NCBI RefSeq assembly: GCF_020164785.1
Contig: NZ_JAIUGX010000002.1
Span: 434,001 to 498,000 of the forward strand
Origin: Mesorhizobium sp. ES1-1
Lineage (GTDB): Bacteria > Pseudomonadota > Alphaproteobacteria > Rhizobiales > Rhizobiaceae
Length of the DNA: 64,000 nucleotides
Direction of reading: 5' to 3'
The translations under genes and the position numbers were made by a program. Of this stretch, positions 19,365 to 27,394 are shown piece after piece. Each line of letters opens with the position of its first letter. The stretch's first letter is position 1. Below the pieces are notes generated by a model. That model saw only the letters and a list, made by a program, of their open reading frames with translations. It did not search any database and had not been told where the DNA came from.

Positions 19365-20315
19365 TCATGCCGGCGACCAGAAATATCGCGTCAGGTGGAA
19401 GAAAATCGGAGCGGAGAAGACTACCGAATCCAGCCGATCGATGAGGCCGCCATGGCCGTCGATCAAATGACCCCAATCCTTCACACCACGGTCGCGCTTG
19501 ATGGCGGACATCACAAGCCCACCGAAGAAACCCATCAGCGTGATCAGGAAGGCCATCGCGCCCGCCTGGAGCGGCGAGAACGGCGTGATCCACCACAGGC
19601 CGGCGCCGAAGAGGCTCGCGCTGGCGACGCCGCCGAGGAACCCTTCGAGGGTCTTGGACGGAGACAGCCTTGGAGCGATCTTGGTGCGCCCGACCATCTT
19701 TCCCCACACATATTGCAGCACATCGCTCAATTGCACGACGATAACAAGGAAAGCGATCAGCAGCACGTTGCGGCCTTCATATCCGGGAATGTGCAACGTC
19801 AGAAGCGCCGGCACATGCGAAGCGCAGAAGACGCAGATCATCAGCGCCCATTGCACTTCGGCGATCCGCACGAGGAAGTGCTGCGTGTCGCCTCTTACAG
19901 CCGAGATGATGGGCATGAGCAGGAAGGCGTAGACCGGGATGAAGACCGTGAAGATCTCATAATCCTCGATCCACAGCAGCACATATTGCACCGGCAGCAC
20001 GACGAAAAACGCAGTGGCCAGCGCCCAATGGTCGGCACGCCGCGTGTTCGTCAGGGTCACGAATTCGCGAAGCGCGGCGAAGGAGCAAAAGGCGAAGAGG
20101 AGGAGGACGCCGATGGGCCCCGCCACGAAAGCGATGGCGATGAGGATCGCCATCACCCACCATGCATTGATGCGCGCGTTGAGGTTCTCGATGGCCGCAT
20201 TGGTGCCATCGGGCGACAGACGCCGTTCCAGGACGTGGCCCACGAAGGAAGCCACGAGCAGGATCCCGCATACCCCCAGCACGAGGATCATCATGTCGAA
20301 CTGGGTCGGGCTCAT
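19365..20315 (-). CDS. Phosphatidate cytidylyltransferase-like protein (CdsA family, YnbB-like)
   Basis: This is a 316-residue polytopic membrane protein. The C-terminal part carries the CTP-transferase landmarks 'DVLQYVWGKMVGRTKIAPRLSPSKTLEG' and 'SAIKRDRGVKDWGHLIDGHGGLIDRLDS', the CdsA signature. It would turn phosphatidic acid into CDP-diacylglycerol at the inner membrane. It overlaps the upstream acyltransferase by four bases and ends 7 bases before the CDP-alcohol transferase start, so it is probably a dedicated paralogue supplying that enzyme. The housekeeping cdsA is expected elsewhere (inference). Confidence 0.9.
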   Translation of the reverse strand: MSPTQFDMMILVLGVCGILLVASFVGHVLERRLSPDGTNAAIENLNARINAWWVMAILIAIAFVAGPIGVLLLFAFCSFAALREFVTLTNTRRADHWALATAFFVVLPVQYVLLWIEDYEIFTVFIPVYAFLLMPIISAVRGDTQHFLVRIAEVQWALMICVFCASHVPALLTLHIPGYEGRNVLLIAFLVIVVQLSDVLQYVWGKMVGRTKIAPRLSPSKTLEGFLGGVASASLFGAGLWWITPFSPLQAGAMAFLITLMGFFGGLVMSAIKRDRGVKDWGHLIDGHGGLIDRLDSVVFSAPIFFHLTRYFWSPA

Positions 20316-20965
20316 TCGTCAACCTTTTCGGCAGCGGCCTTTTTCGGCGCCAGCGCGAGCAGCGCTCCACGTGCGCGCTCGAGGAACATATCCTTGGCTT
20401 CGCCTTCGGCCAGGTGCATGGGCTCGCCGAACGTCACCGTGCAGATGAGCGGAATAGGCACGAATTCACCTTTCGGCATCACCCGGTTGAGATTTGCAAT
20501 CCATACCGGCACCAACTCGAAGTCCGGGTGCGATGCCGCCAAGTGATACAGACCTGATTTGAATGGCTGCAGGGGCTCGTCGGACTGGTTGCGCGTGCCT
20601 TCCGGGAAGAGGATGAGCGAGGAGCCTTCCTTCATCGCGGTTCCCATGCTCTCGAAAGGATCGGCGGTGCGTCTGTCACGACTACGCTCGATAAGCACGG
20701 CGTTGAAGACATCGCGTCCGATGAAGCCCCTGAGCCTGGATTTCAGCCAGTAGTCGGCGCCGGCCACGGGGCGCACCCGACGACGCAGGCGAGGCGGCAG
20801 GACCGCCCAGATCAGGATGAAGTCGCCATGGCTGGAATGGTTGGCGAAGAAGATCGACCGACGGCGCGGCAGCCTGCCTTCATGCCAGAAAGGCCGGACG
20901 GCGGTGATGACGCGGGCAAACAACAGGACGATCACGGCCACCGGCTTCGCGATCAGCGACTTCAT
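20312..20965 (-). CDS. 1-acyl-sn-glycerol-3-phosphate acyltransferase-like protein (PlsC family)
   Basis: This 217-residue membrane-bound acyltransferase has the HX4D motif in 'NHSSHGDF' and the substrate-binding motif 'LFPEGTRNQ'. One N-terminal membrane helix is visible ('PVAVIVLLFARVIT'). Start ATG 20965 was chosen because GGGGGGAA stands directly before it; an in-frame ATG seven codons upstream lies on the other side of that site. It is the first gene of the phospholipid operon and would supply phosphatidic acid to the CdsA-like enzyme. Confidence 0.9.
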   Translation of the reverse strand: MKSLIAKPVAVIVLLFARVITAVRPFWHEGRLPRRRSIFFANHSSHGDFILIWAVLPPRLRRRVRPVAGADYWLKSRLRGFIGRDVFNAVLIERSRDRRTADPFESMGTAMKEGSSLILFPEGTRNQSDEPLQPFKSGLYHLAASHPDFELVPVWIANLNRVMPKGEFVPIPLICTVTFGEPMHLAEGEAKDMFLERARGALLALAPKKAAAEKVDE

Positions 20966-21408
20966 AAATTCCCCCCAATCATCCATGCTTCATCCAGCGG
21001 CGACATGCAGTGGCTGAAAATGTCACGTCAAACAAGCGGGATCGCCACATCGCGCCGGCACCGGCTAACATTCCGATGTATCCGTCACATGTCCCCGGCA
21101 AAGGCCGATGTTTCCAACCGGGTGTCGTTTCCAGAGGCGCCATGTCTTGGGGAAGCAAGTTTCGTCGGTGGCATTCAGCGTCGCCAGCAACGCCTGTCAG
21201 AATGCCTCGTCACGGCCAACATTTCGCGGTAGGCGTTGGACCTGAAACCGGGCAAACTAGACAACATCATGGCCTTCATGTTTGAGACCCGCTTCCTCCA
21301 AGTCATGACCTGCTTCGGCTCTGGACCAGACATCCAGAAGGAGAACCAAATTGGCGACCCTGCCGGCCTGGCGAAGCGTTTCGATGTCACATCGCAGGGC
21401 GACTGGTC
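20966..21408. other. Intergenic region containing a decayed gene
   Basis: This 443-base stretch lies between the PlsC-like gene and the MBL-fold gene. No intact gene was found. The right-hand two-thirds holds the homogentisate dioxygenase relic described separately. The left part should carry the promoter of the phospholipid operon; no box there is clear enough to name. Confidence 0.6.
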
Positions 21409-21412
21409 GTGA
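21112..21412 (+). pseudogene. hmgA: Relic of homogentisate 1,2-dioxygenase (hmgA), C-terminal part, frameshifted
   Basis: Two frames together spell the end of HmgA. In the first, from 21112, 'FQPGVVSRGAMS' matches the family's 'F.PGG.SLHN.M' segment that carries a metal-site histidine; that histidine is lost here. In the second, from 21233, 'LDLKPGKLDNIMAFMFETRF' and a later 'GLAKRFD' match the conserved C-terminal end, stopping at TGA 21410-21412. A stop precedes the second piece and the frames do not join, so the gene is dead. Anything upstream of 21112 is too decayed to assign. Comparison was from memory of the family. Confidence 0.72.
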
Positions 21413-22290
21413 GCGCCCAGTCAACGTCTGACCGGCTGGTGCTGCTGGGCTCGAAGGGCGGCCCGGCCCTGCGGCCGGGCGGGCCGTGGCCAAGCTCGTC
21501 GCTGCTTCAGATCGGTGGTAAAAGCATCGTCGTCGATTGCGGGCTTGGCGTCACACGCGGTCTGGTCGATGCAGGCATCAGCCTCAAGGAACTCGGCCTG
21601 ATCTTCATCACACATCTCCATTCCGACCATGTGTTGGAACTTGGGCCACTGCTTCACACCGCCTGGACGGCTGGCCTGGCAACGCCGGTCAATGTTTTCG
21701 GTCCGCCCGGCACCGGCCGCTATTGGCGTCGTTTCTGCCAGGCGATGGAATTCGACATCGAAATACGAATCGCCGATGAGGGCCGGCCTGATATTCGCGA
21801 CATGGTTTCGATCGACGAATTCGGCGAAGGCCATGTGGTCGAACTAGGCGGTCTGAAAGTGACGGCGCTGCGTGTCGACCATCCGCCGGTGGCCGACTGC
21901 TTTGCCCTGCGTTTCGAGCAAGACAGGAAAAGCGTGGTGTTCTCCGCCGACACCGCCTTCTTCCCGCCGCTCGCCGATTTCGCCGGAGGGGCCGATATCC
22001 TTGTCCACGAAGCCATGCTGGAACGAGGCATCGAACGGCTGGTCGCCAGGACCGGCAATGGAGCGCGGTTGCGGGAGCATCTTCTCGCCAGCCACAGTTT
22101 CGCCGAGGAAGCAGGCCGTATTGCCAGGGACGCCGGAGTAAAGAAGCTGGTGCTCAACCACCTCATTCCAGCCGATGATGATGATTTCTGCGAGAGTGAC
22201 TGGATTGCTGCTGTCAGGAACACGTGGGCCGGCGACTTGACGATCGCTCGCGACGGCCTTGTTGTCGGGATTGGAAATGAGGACGGCTGA
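21409..22290 (+). CDS. MBL-fold metallo-hydrolase
   Basis: The protein has 293 residues with the metallo-beta-lactamase motif 'THLHSDHVLELGPLL' (HxHxDH), later metal ligands in 'VFSADTAFFPP', and a C-terminal histidine in 'LVLNHLIP'. The N-terminus 'LVLLGSKGGPALRPGGPWPSSSLLQ' is typical of the RNase Z/arylsulfatase-like branch rather than true lactamases. The start is GTG 21409, which overlaps the last codon of the hmgA relic. The substrate is unknown. Confidence 0.88.
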   Translation: MSAQSTSDRLVLLGSKGGPALRPGGPWPSSSLLQIGGKSIVVDCGLGVTRGLVDAGISLKELGLIFITHLHSDHVLELGPLLHTAWTAGLATPVNVFGPPGTGRYWRRFCQAMEFDIEIRIADEGRPDIRDMVSIDEFGEGHVVELGGLKVTALRVDHPPVADCFALRFEQDRKSVVFSADTAFFPPLADFAGGADILVHEAMLERGIERLVARTGNGARLREHLLASHSFAEEAGRIARDAGVKKLVLNHLIPADDDDFCESDWIAAVRNTWAGDLTIARDGLVVGIGNEDG

Positions 22291-22364
22291 CAGGTTGCAG
22301 AGCCCCGGGCGTTCGATCCGGGCAAACGCACCGACGTTGGACAATATGTTATCGGGAGCGGTCG

Positions 22365-22910
22365 GTGGCTGACCCCGAAGATGAATATTCGCAGACATAT
22401 CTGGCGACCAGCGCGTTCTTGAACATTCTTTGCGTCGTTTTTATCCCCGCCGGGTTGTTTTTCGCACACGCCGCGCCGAGGACCAGGCAACTCGCCTTCG
22501 TCGCTTTCACCATGTTGTCGTTGGCGTGCTTTCTGTCTCTTGTTCGCAGTTTCCTCGGCGCGCGCCACTATCGGCTCGCCATGTTCGTCGCCGCCAGCTT
22601 CTTCGCCGTGGTCGCTATCAGCTGGCTCTGTATCTGGCCGGATGTCGCTGCCGCTTGGATAGAGCGACCGGTTCTTCCCCTGTTGAGGTCGATATTGAAC
22701 TTCGAGAAGAGCCACCATAGCCGCAGCCTCGACAAGCTTCTCGGCTACGTCTTCATGGCTTGCATCGCCACTGCGTATCTGCTGCTGTCCCTGCCGATCA
22801 TGATTGCAGGCGTTGCACGTCAAACGTGGTCGAAGAGCCGAGGCGCGTTCGCTGAGCGCATAAGCGAAGCCGGCAAGGCGTCGATACAGTTTCTACGTAT
22901 TCTCCGTTGA
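22365..22910 (+). CDS. Hypothetical membrane protein
   Basis: This 181-residue protein has four hydrophobic segments (~16-34, 43-62, 70-92 and 125-150) and a basic C-terminal tail. The start is GTG 22365 with GGGAG upstream. No family was recognised. It sits between the MBL hydrolase and the DinB gene on the same strand, without tight coupling. Confidence 0.65.
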   Translation: MADPEDEYSQTYLATSAFLNILCVVFIPAGLFFAHAAPRTRQLAFVAFTMLSLACFLSLVRSFLGARHYRLAMFVAASFFAVVAISWLCIWPDVAAAWIERPVLPLLRSILNFEKSHHSRSLDKLLGYVFMACIATAYLLLSLPIMIAGVARQTWSKSRGAFAERISEAGKASIQFLRILR

Positions 22911-22938
22911 GCGAGATCTTTCCGATGACAGCGCCGAA

Positions 22939-23475
22939 ATGAACCTGCTGGATCACCTGCACCGCATGGCCGGCAACAATCTCTGGTCGAACGACCGGCT
23001 CTATCGTGCGGTCTTGGCGCTGAAGCCGGGTGAGTTCGACGCAGAGCGCACCAGCTTTTTCCCGTCGATCAAGGCGACGCTCAACCATATTCTGGCGGTC
23101 GACCATCTCTATCTCGATTTTCTCGAAGAGGGCGGCGTCGGCGCTGCGGCCCATGATGATTTTGTACCTTTCGACGAACCCCAGGCGCTGTTTGATGCTC
23201 AAGCGGCCGCCGATCGGCGGCTGGTCGCCTTCTGTGATGGCCTGTCGGAAGCCGATCTCGATCGCCGTGTCATCACCGACCGGCGCGAGGACGGCATGAT
23301 CCCCGAAAAGATCGGCGACATCCTCGCTCATGTCTTCCTGCACGACATCCATCATCGCGGCCAGGTCCATGCCATGCTGTCCGGCACCTCTGTGGCACCG
23401 CCGCAACTGGACGAATTCCTCCTGGACTATGATGTGAAGCTGAGGAGGGAAGAGGTCGAACGGCTCGGGCTATGA
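22939..23475 (+). CDS. DinB/YfiT-family protein
   Basis: This 178-residue four-helix protein of the DinB superfamily has its putative metal histidines in 'LNHILAVDHLYLDF' and 'HDIHHRGQVHAML'. Members are metal-dependent and many are thiol S-transferases; no substrate can be inferred here. The start is ATG 22939, 28 bases after the membrane-protein gene. Confidence 0.88.
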   Translation: MNLLDHLHRMAGNNLWSNDRLYRAVLALKPGEFDAERTSFFPSIKATLNHILAVDHLYLDFLEEGGVGAAAHDDFVPFDEPQALFDAQAAADRRLVAFCDGLSEADLDRRVITDRREDGMIPEKIGDILAHVFLHDIHHRGQVHAMLSGTSVAPPQLDEFLLDYDVKLRREEVERLGL

Positions 23476-23611
23476 GCGACCTGAAGCTCGGTACGCCTCA
23501 TCGAAAACGCTATAGTAGCTTCTCGACGCAGTGTTCCTCCGCACGAATCCATACAGTGTCGGAAGACGGCGATCGTGCTGGGGACGTCGAAGGAAGCTCA
23601 CCGCTACCGAT

Positions 23612-23950
23612 TTAAGCTTTTGACTGCTGGATAAGCCCGTAAAGGTTGGTGCAGCGCGCGCCGGAACGGCAATAGGCGAACACCGGGCCTTCCAATTCCT
23701 CAAGGGCCTCGGCCTGGTCTTCGACATTCTCCGCGGTGATCTGTCCGCTGATCACCGGAATGTAGCGAAACGCCAACCCGGCGGCCTCGACCGCGGCCCT
23801 GAGCGTGTCCGCCGGGGGCTGGCCAGGCTGCTCGTCATCGGGCCGGTTGCAGATGACGCTCTTGAACCCGGCGTGCTTGATCGCGGCGATGTCCTCGGGC
23901 TGAATCTGGCCCGATACCGCATAGTCCGCGCTGATCTCACGATATTCCAT
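23612..23950 (-). CDS. TIGR01244/DUF442 family phosphatase- or sulfurtransferase-like protein
   Basis: This 112-residue protein begins 'MEYREISADYAVSGQIQPEDI', standard for the family, and ends with a cysteine loop 'FAYCRSGARCTNLYG' that resembles a dual-specificity phosphatase or rhodanese active site. ATG 23950 has GAGGA upstream. The family often occurs fused to, or beside, MBL-fold sulfur dioxygenase-like proteins; here an MBL gene lies about 1.3 kb away, but not in the same operon. Confidence 0.88.
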   Translation of the reverse strand: MEYREISADYAVSGQIQPEDIAAIKHAGFKSVICNRPDDEQPGQPPADTLRAAVEAAGLAFRYIPVISGQITAENVEDQAEALEELEGPVFAYCRSGARCTNLYGLIQQSKA

Positions 23951-24066
23951 GGCAGTCCTCGCAATCTGATTTGATCTGAGTCTTGCCACTCCCGGACGCA
24001 ACCGGCAACTGCCATCTGACGTAATCCGGCCGGACTATGGCAGTTTCCGGCCGGATGAACGATGCA

Positions 24067-25008
24067 TCAACTGCCGAGGATCGCGCCTTTGATCTGGGTG
24101 ATGTTGTTACGCATCATGTCGATATAGGTCGCGGCCGGGCCGTCGGGCCGTGACAGCGCATCCGAATAGAGCGTTCCACCCACCTTGATGCCGGTCTCGC
24201 CGGCGATCTGTTCGATCAGGCGCGGGTTGGTGATGTTCTCGACGAAGATTGCCGCGGCCTTGTCCTGCTTCACCTGTTCGACCAGCCTTGCGACATCGGC
24301 TGCGGATGGCTCGGAATCGGTCGAGATGCCCTGCGGCGCCAGGAACGTCAGGCCGTATTCATGTTCGAAATAGCCGAACGCGTCGTGCGATGTGATGACG
24401 ACGCGCTTTGCCTCCGGGATGGACTGGATCGCCGCTTTCACGTCGCCTTCCAGCGCATCGAGCTTCTTGATGTAGGCTGCCGCGTTGGTCTGGTAGGTGA
24501 CACAGCCGTCGGACTCGGCTGCGCAGAACGCATCGGCAATATTGTTCACATAGATCCTGGCATTCGCGATCGATTGGAAGGCATGTGGATCGGTGACCGT
24601 CTTGACGCCGCCGGGACCTGCGCCCTCGGCCGCGTCGGCGTCGGCGAATTCCGGCTTGAAATCGATCGGCTTCACGCCTTTGGTCAGCGTTACGATCGAG
24701 GCGTTGGTGGCGCTGGCGTCGATTAATCTCTGCAGGAAACCTTCGAAATGCAGGCCGTTGACCAAGACGATGTCGGCCTTGGTCATGGCCACCGCGTCGG
24801 CCGGGCTTGGCTCATATACATGGGCGTCGCCATCCGGCCCGACGATGGTGGTCAAATCGATGCGGTTACCACCGACATTCCGGGCGAAGTCGCCAATCAC
24901 CGTGAAGCTTGCGACCACCTTCAGCGGTGCGGCCAAGGCTGACGAAGTGCCGAAGCTCGTTAATGTTATAACGCTCATCGTTAGGGCGGCGACGGTGGAT
25001 TTGAGCAT
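24067..25008 (-). CDS. znuA: Zinc (metal) ABC transporter, periplasmic binding protein
   Basis: The protein has 313 residues: a signal peptide (cleavage near ALA-AP, ~25-28) and a cluster A-I metal-binding fold. Metal ligands are visible as histidines in 'DAHVYEPSP', 'NGLHFEGF' and 'ITSHDAFGY' and the acidic end of 'ISTDSEPSA'. The usual long His-rich loop is short and acidic here ('EFADADAAEGAG'). One cysteine pair, 'CAAESDGC', may form a disulfide, a feature I associate with AztC-type binding proteins. ATG 25008 was chosen for its signal peptide and GAGGAG. It is the last gene of the operon; the Zur box upstream of znuC favours zinc over manganese. Confidence 0.9.
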   Translation of the reverse strand: MLKSTVAALTMSVITLTSFGTSSALAAPLKVVASFTVIGDFARNVGGNRIDLTTIVGPDGDAHVYEPSPADAVAMTKADIVLVNGLHFEGFLQRLIDASATNASIVTLTKGVKPIDFKPEFADADAAEGAGPGGVKTVTDPHAFQSIANARIYVNNIADAFCAAESDGCVTYQTNAAAYIKKLDALEGDVKAAIQSIPEAKRVVITSHDAFGYFEHEYGLTFLAPQGISTDSEPSAADVARLVEQVKQDKAAAIFVENITNPRLIEQIAGETGIKVGGTLYSDALSRPDGPAATYIDMMRNNITQIKGAILGS

Positions 25009-25033
25009 GGGCGAGGGCTCCTCTGGGGTGGGA

Positions 25034-25909
25034 TCAGGCCGTTCTGTGACGGTGATGGATGATGCGCGCGCGCAGGATGCCGCGCGTGCCCAACAGGATC
25101 GAGGCGAAGTAAACGACGCCGGCGGACAGGATGATGGCCGGGCCTGACGGCAGTGACGCGTGATAGGACAAAAGCAGCCCGGCAACGCAGGAGGCAAAGC
25201 CGATCAGCACGGCCAGAACGCACATCGGTTCGACACGAGCCGTCCAGAATCGCGCAGCTGCGGCTGGCAACATCATCAGGCCGACCGAAAGAAGCGTGCC
25301 GAGCGCCTGGAAGCCGCCGACCAGGTTGAGCACGACGAGGCCGAGGAAAATGAAGTGAACCGGACTGCCCAGCCGGCTGACGGAGCGCAAGAACAGGGGA
25401 TCGAGGCATTCGGCGACCAGAGCGCGCCAGAAGATGGCGAGGCTGGCCAGTGTCACCACCACGATGCCGCCGATCAGGATCAGGGCTTCGTTGTTGAGCG
25501 CCAGCACGGTGCCGAAAAGCACATGCATGAGGTCGACGCTGGAGCCGCGGATCGACACCATGAGGACGCCGATAGCCAATGAAATCAGATAGAAGGCGGC
25601 CATCGAGGCGTCCTCGCGTTGGACGGTAAAGCGCGACACCGCGCCGGCGCCAAGCGCGACAATAATGCCGGCGAGCAGGCCGCCAATCGTCATCGGCAGG
25701 ATCTCGAGCCCATAGAACAGGAAGCCGGCGGCCGCACCCGGCAGGATGGCATGCGCCATCGCGTCGCCCGAAAGGCTCATGCGTCTCAGCATCAGGAAGA
25801 CGCCGATCGGGCAGGCGCCGAGGGACAGCATCAGCGAGCCGAACAGCGCCCGCTGCATGAAGCCGAAATCGGCAAAAGGCGCGATGAAAAGACCGTAGAG
25901 CATCTCCAT
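25034..25909 (-). CDS. znuB: Zinc ABC transporter permease
   Basis: This 291-residue membrane protein has about eight helices of the ABC-3 family. The motif 'RRMSLSGDAMAHAILPGAA' (~42-60) is the conserved cytoplasmic coupling loop of metal permeases. It begins directly after the ATPase stop and ends about 25 bases before the binding-protein start, so the three genes form one transcript. Confidence 0.93.
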   Translation of the reverse strand: MEMLYGLFIAPFADFGFMQRALFGSLMLSLGACPIGVFLMLRRMSLSGDAMAHAILPGAAAGFLFYGLEILPMTIGGLLAGIIVALGAGAVSRFTVQREDASMAAFYLISLAIGVLMVSIRGSSVDLMHVLFGTVLALNNEALILIGGIVVVTLASLAIFWRALVAECLDPLFLRSVSRLGSPVHFIFLGLVVLNLVGGFQALGTLLSVGLMMLPAAAARFWTARVEPMCVLAVLIGFASCVAGLLLSYHASLPSGPAIILSAGVVYFASILLGTRGILRARIIHHRHRTA

Positions 25910-26740
25910 TCAGGCGGCCCTCGGGCCGGCGCCATGGTGATGGTCGTAATCATGCCCATGAGGATGGTCGTGATGTATGTGATCGTGCGTCTCGCCATGA
26001 GCGTGCCCGTCCGGCTCACACCACGGCGCATTCTCTTCCCAGGCTTCGTGGAAGCGGCGCGCGCGCAACAGGTTTTCCGGCTTCAACGTTTCGCGCGTCT
26101 CGCCCCAGGCGACCGGCTGTCGGGCCAACAGCAGCGTCTCGGGAAAATTCTGGCGCACCAGCTCCAGGTCATGGACCACCACCAAGATGGTGCGCTCCTC
26201 GCCATGCCAGCGCTTGATGAGCGCGATCAGGTCGCCGACCGTCTTGGCGTCGACAGCGTTGAACGGCTCGTCGAGCAGGATAAGGTCGGCATCCTGCAGC
26301 AGGACGCGTGCAAACAAGGTGCGCTGCAACTGGCCGCCCGACAGTGTGTCGATCGGCCGCTTCTCGAAGCCGCCGAGGCCGACCGCCATCAATGCCTGAC
26401 TGACGGACTCGCGATCTTCTTTGGTATGTCGCCCGAGCAGGCCGCGCCTTGGCCAGAGCCCAAGCGAGACTAGGTCGAGCACGCGGGCCGGAAACGAACG
26501 GTCCAGTTCCGATTGCTGCGGCAAGTAAGCCGCGCGCACGCCCGGCGCGCGGACAACTTCCCCGGCCATTGGCTTCAGCACTCCCACTATGCCCTTCATC
26601 AGCGTCGATTTGCCGGAGCCGTTCGCGCCGACCACCGCCGTCAGCGAACCTTTGCGGATCGTGCCATCAAGGTGATGGATGGCCGGATGGCTATTGTAGC
26701 CCAGAGTCAGGTCACGGAAGGTCAAGCAGGTCTGGGTCAT
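25910..26740 (-). CDS. znuC: Zinc ABC transporter ATP-binding protein with His-rich tail
   Basis: This 276-residue ATPase has Walker A 'GANGSGKST', signature 'LSGGQLQR', Walker B 'LILLDEP' and the switch histidine in 'VVHDLELV'. The last ~30 residues are a histidine/aspartate-rich tail ('HDHIHHDHPHGHDYDHHHG') likely to hold or sense zinc on the cytoplasmic side. ATG 26740 (GGGATGAC upstream) was chosen over an open frame 13 codons longer. It is the first gene of the operon, 52 bases from a Zur-type operator. Confidence 0.93.
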   Translation of the reverse strand: MTQTCLTFRDLTLGYNSHPAIHHLDGTIRKGSLTAVVGANGSGKSTLMKGIVGVLKPMAGEVVRAPGVRAAYLPQQSELDRSFPARVLDLVSLGLWPRRGLLGRHTKEDRESVSQALMAVGLGGFEKRPIDTLSGGQLQRTLFARVLLQDADLILLDEPFNAVDAKTVGDLIALIKRWHGEERTILVVVHDLELVRQNFPETLLLARQPVAWGETRETLKPENLLRARRFHEAWEENAPWCEPDGHAHGETHDHIHHDHPHGHDYDHHHGAGPRAA

Positions 26741-26791
26741 GTCATCCCATGCCACGGCAAATCGGCTGGCAAGCAGCAACTCCTTCGCTAT

Positions 26792-26809
26792 GTGATGTTA
26801 TTACATTAG
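26792..26809 (-). promoter_or_regulatory. Probable Zur operator upstream of znuC
   Basis: The 18-base site GTGATGTTATTACATTAG is a near palindrome that fits the alphaproteobacterial Zur box (GTnATGTTATnACATnAC) at almost every fixed position. It lies 52 bases upstream of the znuC start, where binding would block transcription when zinc is plentiful. Confidence 0.75.
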
Positions 26810-26963
26810 TCAACGGGACAGGGAGGCGAGAGCGCGGCTGCCGGGTCAATTTGGCGTGTATCCTTGCCATTCGCTGTTGGCACAAGGGGATTTCTCGGGC
26901 CGGCCTTGCCCGAAGCGGAGCGCGACTCTAAACAGGCGCCAACGAGAACAGAAAGGAACCCGC

Positions 26964-27308
26964 ATGAGCATTCATCGCATCGATATCGGCCCGCGCATGA
27001 GCCAGATCGTCATCCACGGCAACACCGTTTATCTGGCCGGCCAGGTCGGCGAGCCGGGCGGCAACGTTGCCTCGCAGACACGCGACATCCTGAAGACGAT
27101 AGACGAATTGCTGGCCAAGGCCGGGACCGACAAGACCAAGATCGTGCAGGCGATCATCTGGCTGGCCGACATGAGCACCTTCGCCGAGATGAACGCGGAA
27201 TGGGACAAGTGGGTGCCGCAGGGCAACACACCGGCTCGCGCGACGGGCGAGGCCAAGCTCGCCACGCCGGACTATCTGGTTGAGATTATTATCACCGCCG
27301 CTATTTGA
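26964..27308 (+). CDS. RidA family protein (enamine/imine deaminase-like)
   Basis: This 114-residue protein matches the RidA/YjgF fold ('VYLAGQVGEPGGNVASQTRDIL', 'QAIIWLADMSTFAEMN'). The arginine in 'GNTPARATGEAKLA' corresponds to the deaminase active-site position. ATG 26964 has AAAGGAAC upstream. It faces the znu operon divergently and converges on hutC across a strong hairpin. Confidence 0.92.
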   Translation: MSIHRIDIGPRMSQIVIHGNTVYLAGQVGEPGGNVASQTRDILKTIDELLAKAGTDKTKIVQAIIWLADMSTFAEMNAEWDKWVPQGNTPARATGEAKLATPDYLVEIIITAAI

Positions 27309-27346
27309 GCTCTTGCTCTCCGCTATAGCTCCGGGCGTTCGGCGTT

Positions 27347-27372
27347 CGAAAAGCCAAATCATTGGCTTTTCG
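27347..27372. terminator. Bidirectional terminator between ridA-like gene and hutC
   Basis: A perfect 11-base stem, CGAAAAGCCAA/TTGGCTTTTCG, with a four-base loop lies between two convergent genes. The A-run on one arm and T-run on the other make it usable as a rho-independent terminator in both directions. Confidence 0.78.
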
Positions 27373-27394
27373 CCAGCCTCAGGCTGGACACGCC

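Noticed and set aside
24007..24055. Inverted repeat AACTGCCAT/ATGGCAGTT and two copies of TCCGGCCGGA after znuA
   Set aside because: The loop is over 20 bases and no T-run follows, so a terminator call is not supported; the repeats may be chance in GC-rich DNA.
24959..24976. Second Zur-like site GTTATAAC with a TAAT flank inside znuA
   Set aside because: Only the centre and left flank fit the box; the right half does not, and it lies within coding sequence.
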